DNA of 64,000 bases. Origin: Permianibacter fluminis. Lineage in GTDB: Bacteria; Pseudomonadota; Gammaproteobacteria; Enterobacterales; Permianibacteraceae. Where the stretch lies: NCBI RefSeq assembly GCF_013179735.1, contig NZ_JABMEG010000001.1, forward strand, positions 3,286,001-3,350,000, read 5' to 3'. A program made the translations under genes and the position numbers. Under the pieces are notes generated by a model. It was not told the origin of the DNA. It saw only the letters and a list, made by a program, of their open reading frames with translations, and did no database searches. Positions 45,509-53,909 of the stretch are shown one piece after another. The number at the start of each line of letters is the position of its first letter. The first letter of the stretch is position 1.

Positions 45509-45649
45509 CTGCCTACCTTTCCGAAAATAATGTTGTGCCGCCCGCTCCGCTTGTTCTAGCAGATAGACGTTGCCTCCTTCCAGCCGCGGCAGCAGTTCAT
45601 CCGGCGGCAAGTCAATTAGCTCGACCTCGTTGGCTTCGTCGAATGCTCG
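45509..45649 (-). pseudogene. Relic of potassium sensor kinase KdpD
   Basis: A 47-codon stretch reading AFDEANEVELIDLPPDELLP and QAERAAQHYFRKG matches the conserved strand of the KdpD N-terminal sensor domain (FDEADEVELIDLPPDEL... PEQAERAIQNFFRKG). Nothing before or after fits KdpD: the frame turns into unrelated sequence at both ends. It lies between the recombination module and the sulfur operon, opposite in strand to both, a fragment left by an earlier rearrangement. Confidence 0.7.
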
Positions 45650-45765
45650 GTCCCTTGCGCGCAAATGACGGTAATTGAACGGACAACGTCGTTGACGCAC
45701 TCCAAGTGCTGGACATTGACCGTGACCTAAGCACCACGCCTGGGGCAAGCATTCAGCAAGGGCGC

Positions 45766-45797
45766 TTGCCAAATTCTAATAGTCGTTAGAATATATA
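45766..45797 (+). promoter_or_regulatory. Palindromic operator/promoter of the ArsR-rhodanese operon
   Basis: A perfect 7-bp inverted repeat ATTCTAA-6 nt-TTAGAAT (45773-45779, 45786-45792), typical of ArsR-family autoregulated operators. TTGCCA at 45766 and TAGAAT at 45787-45792 can serve as -35/-10 (15-nt spacer), so the operator overlaps the promoter. The ATG begins 8 nt after it with no Shine-Dalgarno, suggesting a leaderless mRNA. Confidence 0.65.
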
Positions 45798-45800
45798 CCC

Positions 45801-46463
45801 ATGAACGATACCCGTACGCTCAAAGACACCCTCTACGGCCAAGTCGCCCGCTTGGGGAAAGCCATGTCCAGCCCGAAACGGCTGGAGCTGCTGGAGTTGC
45901 TGTGCCAAGGCGAGAAGCCGGTCGAGCTGCTAGCAGAACAGGCGTCCATCAGCGTCAAGCTGGCCAGCGCCCACCTGAAGGAGCTCCGGATTGCTCGGTT
46001 GGTCGATGTGCGGCCGGATGGTCAGCGTCGGCTTTACCGGCTCAGCGCGCCCGATGTTGCGGCGTTCTGGGTGACGAGCCGGACGCTTGCGGAAAGTCGA
46101 CTGACCGAATTGCAAGTGGCCATGCAGTCCTTGCTGGCAACACCGGATGAGTTGATGCCGTTTACCGGTGCCTCGCTGTTGGCACAGGCCGAACGAGGCG
46201 AAGTGCTGGTGCTGGATGTGCGACCAACGCAGGAATACGACACCAGCCATTTGCCGTTTGCCCAATCGATGCCGCTGGCGGATTTGAAACGGCGATTGGC
46301 CGAACTGCCCGCTGACCGCCCCATTGTTGCCTATTGCCGCGGACCGTTTTGTTTGATGGCACTCGACGCGGTAGCGCTGCTACGTGAGCACGGTCGCGAA
46401 GCATTCCGGTTGGATGATGGTGTCGCCGAGTGGCGCGCCAAAGGCTTGCCATTGGCCGGCTAA
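45801..46463 (+). CDS. ArsR-type regulator fused to a rhodanese domain
   Basis: A 220-aa fusion. Residues about 10-100 form an ArsR winged helix (AMSSPKRLELLELLCQGEKP, LASAHLKELRIARLVDVRPD), and 120-220 a rhodanese domain with LDVRPTQEYDTSHLPFAQSM and the catalytic loop YCRGPFC (C179; second Cys at C184). The rhodanese cysteine can accept sulfane sulfur, so the protein likely senses persulfide or sulfide, or acts as sulfurtransferase and repressor at once. C35 in the HTH part could take part in sensing. It heads the operon with dsrE-like, hydrolase and MFS genes. Confidence 0.9.
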   Translation: MNDTRTLKDTLYGQVARLGKAMSSPKRLELLELLCQGEKPVELLAEQASISVKLASAHLKELRIARLVDVRPDGQRRLYRLSAPDVAAFWVTSRTLAESRLTELQVAMQSLLATPDELMPFTGASLLAQAERGEVLVLDVRPTQEYDTSHLPFAQSMPLADLKRRLAELPADRPIVAYCRGPFCLMALDAVALLREHGREAFRLDDGVAEWRAKGLPLAG

Positions 46464-46491
46464 GCCGTAAGTCGCCGACTGAGGGGGAAAC

Positions 46492-46848
46492 ATGAAAGCG
46501 CTATTTGTTCTGAATGATGCCGCCTATGGCAGCGAACACACCTACAACACGCTGCGCTGGGCCGGTGCGATGGCCAAGCTACCGGACAGTGAAGTGAAAA
46601 TATTTTTGTTTGGTGACGCGGTGCTTTGCGCCAAAGCCGGTCAGCAAGTGCCGGAAGGTTTCTACAACCTGCAACTGATGCTCGACAAGCTACTAGCTAC
46701 CCATGACGGCAATGCCGTCGGTGTTTGCAGTAGTTGCCTGAATGCCCGCGGCATTAGCGATGCGGAATTGATGGCAGGCGCTCATCGTAGCTCACTGACT
46801 GAATTGTGCGAGTGGACGGCCTGGGCCGACAAAGTCATGGTGATTTAG
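46492..46848 (+). CDS. DsrE/DsrF-like sulfur-relay protein
   Basis: A 118-aa protein with the DsrE fold: KALFVLNDAAYGSEHTYNTL at the first strand, VKIFLFGDAVLCAKAGQQVP, a cysteine pair C84/C87 area in VGVCSSCLNARGISD, and LCEWTAWADKVMVI at the end. Such proteins relay persulfide between sulfurtransferases. Second gene of the operon; GGGGGAAAC ribosome site. Confidence 0.87.
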   Translation: MKALFVLNDAAYGSEHTYNTLRWAGAMAKLPDSEVKIFLFGDAVLCAKAGQQVPEGFYNLQLMLDKLLATHDGNAVGVCSSCLNARGISDAELMAGAHRSSLTELCEWTAWADKVMVI

Positions 46849-46858
46849 GGGCGCCCTC

Positions 46859-47611
46859 ATGTTCTTTCAGCAATTACACAGCAAGGATGCCTCACTGTCG
46901 TATTTTTTTGGCTGTGGCGGCTTGGGCAAAGCCGTCGCAGTGGACGTGGTGGCTGGCGATGAGGACTGGTTCATTGAGCAGGCGAAAGCGGCAAATGTCG
47001 AAATCAGTTATGTCATCGATACCCATTTGCACGCGGATCACTATTCGGGCGGCGCCGAGCTCGCTCGCCGCACGGCAGCCCCGTATTGCCTGCATCAGTC
47101 CGCTGCAGACGTCGTCAGTTTTCCATTCACTGCCTTGCACGACGGTGAGGTGCTGAGCATCGGCAATGTCTCCCTGCAGATCTTGCATACGCCAGGTCAT
47201 ACCCCAGAAAGCATGTGCCTGCTGGTAACCGACCGACGCCGTGGTGATGAACCCTGGTTTGTGCTGACGGGCGATACACTGTTTGTCGGCGCCGTAGGCC
47301 GGCCCGATCTGGCGGGGCGAGAAGCCGAGATGGCGGGCCTTTTGTTTGACTCCTTGCAACGAAAACTGTTGCCGTTGCCGGACGCCATCGAAATCTACCC
47401 GGGCCACAAAGCGGGCAGCCTGTGCGGTGCCGGGCTCTCTGGCAAGCCTGCATCAACGCTGGGGTTTGAACGGCGCTGGAACACGATGCTCGGAGTGGCC
47501 ACACGCGAGCAATTTATTGCTGAACTGCTACCGACGATCCCACTCAAGCCGGCGCTGATGGCGCAGATGCTCGCGCGCAATTGTGGGCTTGCTTCCGCTT
47601 CGGCGCCGTGA
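46859..47611 (+). CDS. Persulfide-dioxygenase-like metallo-beta-lactamase-fold hydrolase
   Basis: A 250-aa MBL-fold protein of the ETHE1/GloB branch. Metal ligands: THLHADHYSGG (HxHxDH), LHTPGHTPES (second His), LTGDTLFVGAVGRPDL (bridging Asp) and IYPGHKAGSL (third His). Persulfide dioxygenases oxidise glutathione persulfide to sulfite, which fits the regulator and DsrE-like neighbours. It overlaps the MFS start by 4 nt (GTGA). Glyoxalase II activity is the main alternative. Confidence 0.87.
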   Translation: MFFQQLHSKDASLSYFFGCGGLGKAVAVDVVAGDEDWFIEQAKAANVEISYVIDTHLHADHYSGGAELARRTAAPYCLHQSAADVVSFPFTALHDGEVLSIGNVSLQILHTPGHTPESMCLLVTDRRRGDEPWFVLTGDTLFVGAVGRPDLAGREAEMAGLLFDSLQRKLLPLPDAIEIYPGHKAGSLCGAGLSGKPASTLGFERRWNTMLGVATREQFIAELLPTIPLKPALMAQMLARNCGLASASAP

Positions 47612-48852
47612 CTTCCACGCTTACGCCATCCGCGGGCGAGCCCATTCGGCACGGCCTGCGCGAGAACTGGCAACAATTTTCCCTGCTGGTGCTAATCAAC
47701 GCGTTTGTTGGCGCGATGATCGGCATGGAGCGCAGCATTTTGCCGCTGTTGGCCGAGCAAGAGTTTGCGGTGCTAGCGCATACCGCAATGCTGTCGTTCA
47801 TCGCCGTATTTGGCATCAGCAAAGCCATTACAAACTATCTGGCCGGTCATTTTTCTGATCGTAGCGGTCGCAAAACCATACTGGTCATCGGTTGGTGGAT
47901 TGCAGCACCGGTACCGTTCTTGCTGATGTGGGCACCGAGCTGGGCGTGGATCTTGTTTGCCAACGTCTTGCTGGGGATCAGCCAAGGGCTGACCTGGTCA
48001 ACCACGATCATCATGAAAATCGATCTCGTCGGCGCGAAAAATCGCGGCCTCGCGATGGGCTTGAACGAGTTCGCCGGCTACATCGCTGTCGGTCTTGCGG
48101 CGCTGGCGACCGGCTGGGTCGCCGGGCATTACGGCTTGCGGCCACAACCGTTCTATATGGGCATCGCATTTGTCGCGCTGGGCCTGCTGTTGTCAACGTT
48201 GCTGATACGCGAAACCAAACCGTACGCCGATCTTGAAGTCGCTGGTCACGGAGATTCACAACCCGCAATCGCGTTGTCCGCACGTGAGATTTTCCGGCAG
48301 GCATCGTGGCGCGACCGCCGTTTGTTTGCCATCAATCAGGCTGGGCTCGTCAACAATTTGAACGACGGCATGGCTTGGGGTTTGTTTCCGGTATTGTTCG
48401 CCGCCGCGCATCTCAAACTCACTGAGATCGGTTTGTTAGCGGCGCTGTACCCCATCGTCTGGGGCATCAGTCAGATCTTCACGGGGCCGGCATCGGACCG
48501 CTTTGGTCGACGCGGACTGATCGTGGGCGGCATGTGGACGCAAGCGGTCGGTATTGCGATCGTTGCCGTATCTGTTCAAGTAGCATGGCTAATCTCAGGG
48601 CTTTTCCTGCTTGGTGTCGGCACGGCAATGGTGTACCCGACCTTGATTGCTGCTATCGGCGACATTGCCCACCCCAGTTGGCGCGGCAGCGCCATCGGTG
48701 TTTATCGCTTCTGGCGTGACAGTGGTTACGCCATTGGTGCACTGCTGTCCGGATTGATTGCCGATGGCTTTGGTGTGCAAGCGGCAGTGATTGCGGTGGC
48801 GATACTAACGTTTCTGTCAGGCGTCACCAGTGCCCGGCTGTTGCCGCGCTAA
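47608..48852 (+). CDS. MFS transporter of the sulfur operon
   Basis: A 414-aa major facilitator protein with twelve helices and the family loop NYLAGHFSDRSGRKTILVIG (motif A between helices 2 and 3), repeated as GPASDRFGRRGLIVGG after helix 8. GTG at 47608 overlaps the upstream stop. Because it closes an operon of sulfane-sulfur genes, it probably exports sulfite or another sulfur product, or a toxic metal oxyanion; substrate not shown. Confidence 0.88.
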   Translation: MTSTLTPSAGEPIRHGLRENWQQFSLLVLINAFVGAMIGMERSILPLLAEQEFAVLAHTAMLSFIAVFGISKAITNYLAGHFSDRSGRKTILVIGWWIAAPVPFLLMWAPSWAWILFANVLLGISQGLTWSTTIIMKIDLVGAKNRGLAMGLNEFAGYIAVGLAALATGWVAGHYGLRPQPFYMGIAFVALGLLLSTLLIRETKPYADLEVAGHGDSQPAIALSAREIFRQASWRDRRLFAINQAGLVNNLNDGMAWGLFPVLFAAAHLKLTEIGLLAALYPIVWGISQIFTGPASDRFGRRGLIVGGMWTQAVGIAIVAVSVQVAWLISGLFLLGVGTAMVYPTLIAAIGDIAHPSWRGSAIGVYRFWRDSGYAIGALLSGLIADGFGVQAAVIAVAILTFLSGVTSARLLPR

Positions 48853-49026
48853 CCCGGCGTCAACGCGAATGTCTGTCGACCGCCTACCAGTGAATGCATT
48901 GTTGACAGTTCTCTTAGACTGGCGTGCAGTAACCAGCCATCGCAACAGGCCGCTGCGCGCTAAGGCGAACGATGTTGTTCAGTGTGGTTCTACACTGTAC
49001 GGGATCACTTTGGTATCGGGGTTGCC

Positions 49027-49524
49027 ATGGGCAAAGAGAACACCGTGTATCTGGTCCGCTTGCTCGCGTTCGGCGCGCTCGCCGTGGCTACTTGGATGTA
49101 TCGCTCACCCGAACCACCAGCGTTTGCCAATCAGATCGAACATGCCCATGGCCCACACGGCGCCGATGAGCATGTTGAAGAAGGGCTGTTGCCGCATGGC
49201 CCTCACGGCGGCATGCTGTTTGAAGATCGCGACTTGGCCATTGAGCTGGTTCGGCACGAGCACGAAGGCACGCAATGGCTCTATGCCTATCCGCTGACTG
49301 AAAACAAACAGCCACTGGCGCTGTCGGCGATCAAGCTGACGGTGACCTTTAGCAATAATGGTCTCAGCGAAACCTTGCAGCTGCATGCCGATAGCAACGA
49401 AAGTCACTCGCTGGCCGGTCAATTACCAGAGGATGCGCTGCGCGGCTGGCAATTGACGATGCTGGCAAGTCATGAGCAGCACGCCCATCAATGGCGACTC
49501 GAAAACTTCATCGACCCTAGCTAA
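49027..49524 (+). CDS. Membrane-anchored His-rich protein with CzcB-type N-terminal domain
   Basis: A 165-aa protein: an N-terminal anchor (about 6-24), then a His-rich stretch (HAHGPHGADEHVEEG) and LLPHGPHGGMLFEDRDLAIE, the N-terminal domain found in front of CzcB-type periplasmic adaptors. The adaptor barrel and hairpin are missing, so it is a free-standing metal-binding domain in the periplasm. GC and codon use resemble its neighbours. It starts the metal module on the plus strand. Confidence 0.7.
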   Translation: MGKENTVYLVRLLAFGALAVATWMYRSPEPPAFANQIEHAHGPHGADEHVEEGLLPHGPHGGMLFEDRDLAIELVRHEHEGTQWLYAYPLTENKQPLALSAIKLTVTFSNNGLSETLQLHADSNESHSLAGQLPEDALRGWQLTMLASHEQHAHQWRLENFIDPS

Positions 49525-49635
49525 GCCAAAGGCGACAGCGCGTTGCACGTTGCTTTGCGCCGTCTTTGCTTGTGGCGCTTGTCTGGCGTGTCAACACCTT
49601 GATTGACATGCCGAGCGACAACCGCTCAGCGCGGC

Positions 49636-50235
49636 TCAATGTATCCGGTCGATGCTGAGGTAATTGCCTTCCGTTTGCAGGTGCACCTGGATCACCTTGC
49701 CGGTGCGATTCTTCCAATACCAACCGTGAATACCATTGAAGCTCGCGGTGAAATCACCGCTGTCGCTGCTGTCAGTGGCCTCTTTGTAGCTGGTGAATTC
49801 ACCATTTTTGGCGTTCTCGGCATCGCCATGAAAATCGAAATAGAGCTCGCCCTGATCAGTCGTCCAACGGTAATGCATCGATTGACCGACACGCATGGTG
49901 GCCTTGTATTCGACACCTTCGCCTGGCTGTAACGTAATGTCGAATTCGTTGTGCTGTATTGCCGATACGGGCGCGGCAGTGGGTTCCACCTCGGTCACGG
50001 CCGGCTCGGTGGCAGCAGGTGGTATCGGTAAAGCGGATGGGCTAGCCGTTGGCGCGTGCGCTTGCTTCAGTTCGCCCACGCGCTTCAGTCCCAGTGCCTC
50101 GCCAATACCGGTCGGGTCGATCCCAAACTCGGCCGGCAATACGGCAGTGAGCAAAATCAAGATGGCAGCCGCTGCCGCGGCAGCGCTTGCGTAGAGGAGC
50201 TTGCGAACGGAAATCTGTTCAGGTGTTTGGCTCAT
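49636..50235 (-). CDS. Transmembrane anchor protein of metal-resistance clusters
   Basis: A 199-aa protein with one N-terminal helix (about 14-34, ASAAAAAAAILILLTAVLP), a Pro/Ala/Thr linker (60-95), and a beta-rich periplasmic domain with GEGVEYKATMRVGQSMHYRW, YFDFHGDAEN and GWYWKNRTGKVIQVHLQTEG. This pattern recurs next to HME-RND and HupE genes in mobile metal islands. Function unknown. Confidence 0.72.
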   Translation of the reverse strand: MSQTPEQISVRKLLYASAAAAAAAILILLTAVLPAEFGIDPTGIGEALGLKRVGELKQAHAPTASPSALPIPPAATEPAVTEVEPTAAPVSAIQHNEFDITLQPGEGVEYKATMRVGQSMHYRWTTDQGELYFDFHGDAENAKNGEFTSYKEATDSSDSGDFTASFNGIHGWYWKNRTGKVIQVHLQTEGNYLSIDRIH

Positions 50236-50296
50236 GAAATCAGTCTCTTCGTTTGTTAACTATCAGTTCGTTGGCAGGTGGTGGGCGAATGTGGAG

Positions 50297-51001
50297 TCAG
50301 GAAATATAGAAATAGCCAATAAGCTGATAGCCCATCAGCAGAAATCCTGCGCTCATCAGCACGGTGTTGGCGGCGAATGCGTGCCGAGAAAAGTTTGAGC
50401 TCAGTCGCCAAGCCGCCATTGCGATCAAGATGCCGCACAGTGCCAGAAACTGACCAACCTCGACGCCTAGATTGAAGGCAATCAGATTGCTGACCAGGCC
50501 GTCGCCGGCTAGGGCGAATTCTTGCAGCTTGGTCGCCAGCCCCATACCGTGAAACAAGCCGAAGATCAGGACGGCGGCGCGCGTATCCGGTTGCACACCG
50601 AACCATTGCTGCCAGGCGCCCAGATTGTCGAGCGCCTTGTAGACCACCGAAAAGCCGATGATGGCGTCGATCAGATAGGCATTCACTTGCCACTGCAGCA
50701 GCACACCCAGCAGCAAGGTGATGCTATGACCCAGCGCGAACAGGGTGACGTACAGGCCAACGTCTTTCACTCGATACAGGAAGAAAATCACCCCGAACAG
50801 AAACAGCAGATGATCGTAGCCGGTGATCATGTGCTTGGCGCCGAGGTAAAGGAACGCCACAAACTGCACACCGCTGCTTTGCTGGATAAAGGCCTTGTCG
50901 GCATCGGCGACGCCATGGCCCCAAGCAGTGCCTGCCAGTGCCAGCAGCAACAAAGCCAAGACTGGGCCTATTTTCTTCCAGTAAGAACAATTTGAACTCA
51001 T
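50297..51001 (-). CDS. HupE/UreJ family membrane protein
   Basis: A 234-aa protein with a signal/helix 1 (AGTAWGHGVADADKAF, His-containing after cleavage) and about six helices. The motif GAKHMITGYDHLLFLFGVIFF (H-x5-DH) and ALGHSITLLLG, FGLFHGMGLA are typical of HupE/UreJ permeases, linked to nickel or cobalt uptake. Inside a resistance cluster it may instead help deliver or export the metal. It is probably cotranscribed with the anchor protein gene downstream of it. Confidence 0.85.
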   Translation of the reverse strand: MSSNCSYWKKIGPVLALLLLALAGTAWGHGVADADKAFIQQSSGVQFVAFLYLGAKHMITGYDHLLFLFGVIFFLYRVKDVGLYVTLFALGHSITLLLGVLLQWQVNAYLIDAIIGFSVVYKALDNLGAWQQWFGVQPDTRAAVLIFGLFHGMGLATKLQEFALAGDGLVSNLIAFNLGVEVGQFLALCGILIAMAAWRLSSNFSRHAFAANTVLMSAGFLLMGYQLIGYFYIS

Positions 51002-51044
51002 GGTTAGTGCTTCTCTCAGTGAAATACTATTCAGCCGCCATCAA

Positions 51045-52118
51045 TCAGTGTTCGTGCCGGTGATGAATATCCGGCAGATGCGAATGGCGATGCGTTATGG
51101 GCTCGTGGACATGCTCATGATCATGTGGCTCAGGCCCTTCGCTGCCGTCGTGCCCATGCTGATGATGGTCGTCATGGCAATGGGGATGGCGATGCACCAA
51201 GCGTTCGTGATGATGCTCGTGACTGTGCTGCTCCGTCAGCACCAACCAGGTCGCGACCAGCATCAGGGCAAACGCCAGCACAAACATCAGGGTCAGCGGC
51301 TCACCCAGCAGCACGATAGCAACCGCCGCACCGAGAAAGGGTGCGGTACTGAAATGGGCAGCAGTGCGCGCACTGCCCAGATGCCGTAAGGCGAGCACAA
51401 ACAACACCAAACTGAGGCCGTAGCAGAAGAAACCGAGCAACAGCAGCGCTGTCACCTTTGGGAGGTCAGGCATGGTCGCGCCGAGCGCCAAGGCAATGGT
51501 GACATTGACCACGCCGGCGACCAGACCTTTGATTAGCGCCAGCAACACAGCATCGTTGGCGGAGATCTTGCGAGTGACGTTGTTGTCGATCGCCCAAAAA
51601 AAGCAGGCACCGGCCACTGCCAGCGCCTGCCACGACAACACTCCGTCCGTCCACGACAGCAGCGCACCGGCCAGCACCGTCAGTGCAACGCCCCACCAGA
51701 TCCGGGCCGCTACCGCTTCCCGGAACAGCAGCACGGCCAGTACCGTAGTCAGCACGCCTTCGAGGTTCAGCAGCAGGGCCGCGCTGGAGGCCGTCGACTG
51801 CGCCAGTCCGGTCATCAGCAATACCGGCGCAATGATGCCACCGGCGAGCACCGCACCTGCCAGCGCCGGCCAATCGCCAGCGGCCAATGCCGGGCTGGTG
51901 CTCGTGGTGTTGGCGCGCCGAACCAGCCACACCAGCGTCAAACCACTGCCCGAACCGAGGTACAGCAGGCCGGCCAGCAACCATGGCGAGCTGTCGCCGA
52001 TCAAGGCTTTCGCCAGCGGCGTGCTGATGCCGAATAATGCAGCCGCCAACAAGGCGAGTAACGCATAACGCTGCACAGCGAAATCAAATCGCGTTTTCGG
52101 AGCGGACGCTTTTGGCAC
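51045..52118 (-). CDS. EamA/DMT family transporter with His-rich cytoplasmic tail
   Basis: A 357-aa protein with ten helices of the drug/metabolite transporter superfamily (LLALLAAALFGISTPLAKAL at the first helix and a second EamA repeat from about residue 155). A tail of about 65 residues contains some 25 histidines (for example HSHEHHHERLVHRHPHCHDD), a strong indication of metal binding. Together with the surrounding genes it suggests a metal exporter such as for Ni, Co or Zn. Confidence 0.87.
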   Translation of the reverse strand: MPKASAPKTRFDFAVQRYALLALLAAALFGISTPLAKALIGDSSPWLLAGLLYLGSGSGLTLVWLVRRANTTSTSPALAAGDWPALAGAVLAGGIIAPVLLMTGLAQSTASSAALLLNLEGVLTTVLAVLLFREAVAARIWWGVALTVLAGALLSWTDGVLSWQALAVAGACFFWAIDNNVTRKISANDAVLLALIKGLVAGVVNVTIALALGATMPDLPKVTALLLLGFFCYGLSLVLFVLALRHLGSARTAAHFSTAPFLGAAVAIVLLGEPLTLMFVLAFALMLVATWLVLTEQHSHEHHHERLVHRHPHCHDDHHQHGHDGSEGPEPHDHEHVHEPITHRHSHLPDIHHRHEH

Positions 52119-52139
52119 GAAATAATCTCAACTCAAAGA

Positions 52140-52169
52140 AAAATGCCGGACCGATCGGGCAAGTCCGGC
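52140..52169 (-). terminator. Terminator of the RND metal efflux operon
   Basis: On the minus strand GCCGGAC, an 11-nt loop, GTCCGGC, then ATTTTTCTTTG. It lies 128 nt after the outer-membrane gene's stop and just before the EamA gene. Confidence 0.75.
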
Positions 52170-52296
52170 GCAACCCCGAAGAGACAAGGGCGAAAATGAT
52201 ACGGCCGCAAACGGTTATCGTGTCCGCTTTATCGTCATCGACTCTTCGTTGTGTGGTCACACGTTGTGGTCAGCTATCTCACGAAATCCGACCGCG

Positions 52297-53610
52297 CTAG
52301 GGCTCGTCTGCCTGCGCTTCATGACGACCCCACCAACGCGTCCCCATGACCTTGGCGTCCAGCAACAAGCGCACATAACTGCGCAGGGCATCGATGCGGG
52401 CGGCCGCTTCCGACTCAGTCGCTGTCAATGCTTGCCGGCGAGCCAACAGCAGCGCCTGAAAATCCTGCTCGCCCAAGGTATAAGCCTTCTGCATCAGCCG
52501 GGCATTTTCCTGCAGGGTTCTGGCCGCCGTGATCGCCAGTTGCCAGCGCGCATAGGTGCCGGTAGCGGTTGCGTAAGCCGCGCGGGCTGCGCCGGTTGTC
52601 AGGCGTTCCTGTAGTGTCAGTTGCTGCTTGGCGCTGTCCGCCAGCGCCAGTTGCTTTTGCAGTTCCTGACTCCGTCGTGCGCCGGGAAAGGGCACGCTCA
52701 GATTGATGCCGACAATCTGCTCATCGCCGAAGGCCTCACGCCCGGTAAACACGCCGATGGTGGGGTCCGGTACGCGATCGGCACGAGCACGGTCAACACT
52801 GGCTTGCGCCGCGACTACGTTCGCGCGAGTTGCGTCCAACGCATCACTGGCGGCAATGATTTGCTGCTGCCACCAGCTGCCATCGTGAACGATGGGCTGT
52901 GGGTCGGGCAAGGCCGGTGCGGTATAGCCTTCCACCGGGTAGCGTGCTGACAGCATGGCCCAGGCGGAGGTTTCGGCAATCTCCGCCGAGCGCAGCTCGC
53001 CTTCGATCGCACTGAGCTCAGCCGCCGCCAGTTTCTGTTCGAGCAACGCGGCATCACCACCGCGCACTCGTGCTGTAACGGCCGCAACGCTCTGGTTGGC
53101 CGCGCCGTATTGCTCGGCCAGCAATTGCCGGCGCGATTGCGCTTGTAGCCAATCAAACCAGGCAGCGTACAAATCATCGATGGCTTGTCGACGGTCCTGA
53201 TTGCGACGCGCCTGCGCGATGTGCCGGAGCGCGTTGGCGGTAGCCTCATCCGCACTGACTTTTCCCGGCAGCCGAAACGTGCGCTCAATGCCGAAGTTCC
53301 ACTCATTGGAGTGCGGTCCGGTTTCGTATGCGCGTTGCTGTCGGCTGAAGTTTGCAGTCCACTCATACGGCGAAGCATCGACTTGCGCGGCCTCGGCTTC
53401 ATTGACTGAAAACGAGCTGTCCGCCGCCTGCATGACCGGATCTTGTGCCAGCCATTTGGCAACAAGCGTGTCCGGCAAAATGTCCGGGATGAGAATGGCT
53501 TGCTCAGTTGTTGTGCGTGGCGTCGGCATACCAGCTTCCGCCGCTATCGCCTCTACCAGCAATCCCAATACAAAAAATGTGCTTAACGCGATCACAGAAA
53601 AAGACTTCAT
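52297..53610 (-). CDS. Outer-membrane efflux protein, TolC/CzcC-like
   Basis: A 437-aa OM channel of a metal tripartite pump. Signal peptide about 1-23; two repeated helical hairpin regions with LPGKVSADEATANALRHIAQ and the OEP signature GINLSVPFPGARRSQELQKQ. Start ATG 53610 behind AAGGGGAA. Its first codon overlaps the DUF3240 stop (ATGA) and it is the last gene of the operon adaptor-pump-DUF3240-channel. Confidence 0.87.
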   Translation of the reverse strand: MKSFSVIALSTFFVLGLLVEAIAAEAGMPTPRTTTEQAILIPDILPDTLVAKWLAQDPVMQAADSSFSVNEAEAAQVDASPYEWTANFSRQQRAYETGPHSNEWNFGIERTFRLPGKVSADEATANALRHIAQARRNQDRRQAIDDLYAAWFDWLQAQSRRQLLAEQYGAANQSVAAVTARVRGGDAALLEQKLAAAELSAIEGELRSAEIAETSAWAMLSARYPVEGYTAPALPDPQPIVHDGSWWQQQIIAASDALDATRANVVAAQASVDRARADRVPDPTIGVFTGREAFGDEQIVGINLSVPFPGARRSQELQKQLALADSAKQQLTLQERLTTGAARAAYATATGTYARWQLAITAARTLQENARLMQKAYTLGEQDFQALLLARRQALTATESEAAARIDALRSYVRLLLDAKVMGTRWWGRHEAQADEP

Positions 53611-53909
53611 TCGATTTCCCCTTGCGTCAAGACGGGGCACAGCCAATAACGCAATTTGCTACCGGCCAGTTGCCGGCGTAAGTCCGTGAGCAAGGCGTCG
53701 GCATCGCTGCCGGCGAGCACGGCTTGGATCAATACGCCGTCGCCACGACCGAGTACCTGCTCACTGGCATCCAGCTCAGACGGGTGGACTCCATGACTGG
53801 CGATGGCTTGGCTGGTGAAAGTACGGATCAACGGATGCAGCAGCAATTGGTCGAGCAGCTGCTCTTCCAGTTCGGGCGCACCGAGCAAGAACAGGCAGAC
53901 ATCAGTCAT
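53607..53909 (-). CDS. DUF3240 family small protein of metal-efflux operons
   Basis: A 100-aa cytoplasmic ferredoxin-like-fold protein, MTDVCLFLLGAPELEEQLLDQLL at the start and KLRYWLCPVLTQGEIE at the end. DUF3240 proteins are almost always encoded between czcA- and czcC-type genes and resemble PII-like regulators. It overlaps czcA-like by 8 nt and czcC-like by 4 nt. Start ATG 53909 behind AGGAGAAAC. Confidence 0.85.
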   Translation of the reverse strand: MTDVCLFLLGAPELEEQLLDQLLLHPLIRTFTSQAIASHGVHPSELDASEQVLGRGDGVLIQAVLAGSDADALLTDLRRQLAGSKLRYWLCPVLTQGEIE

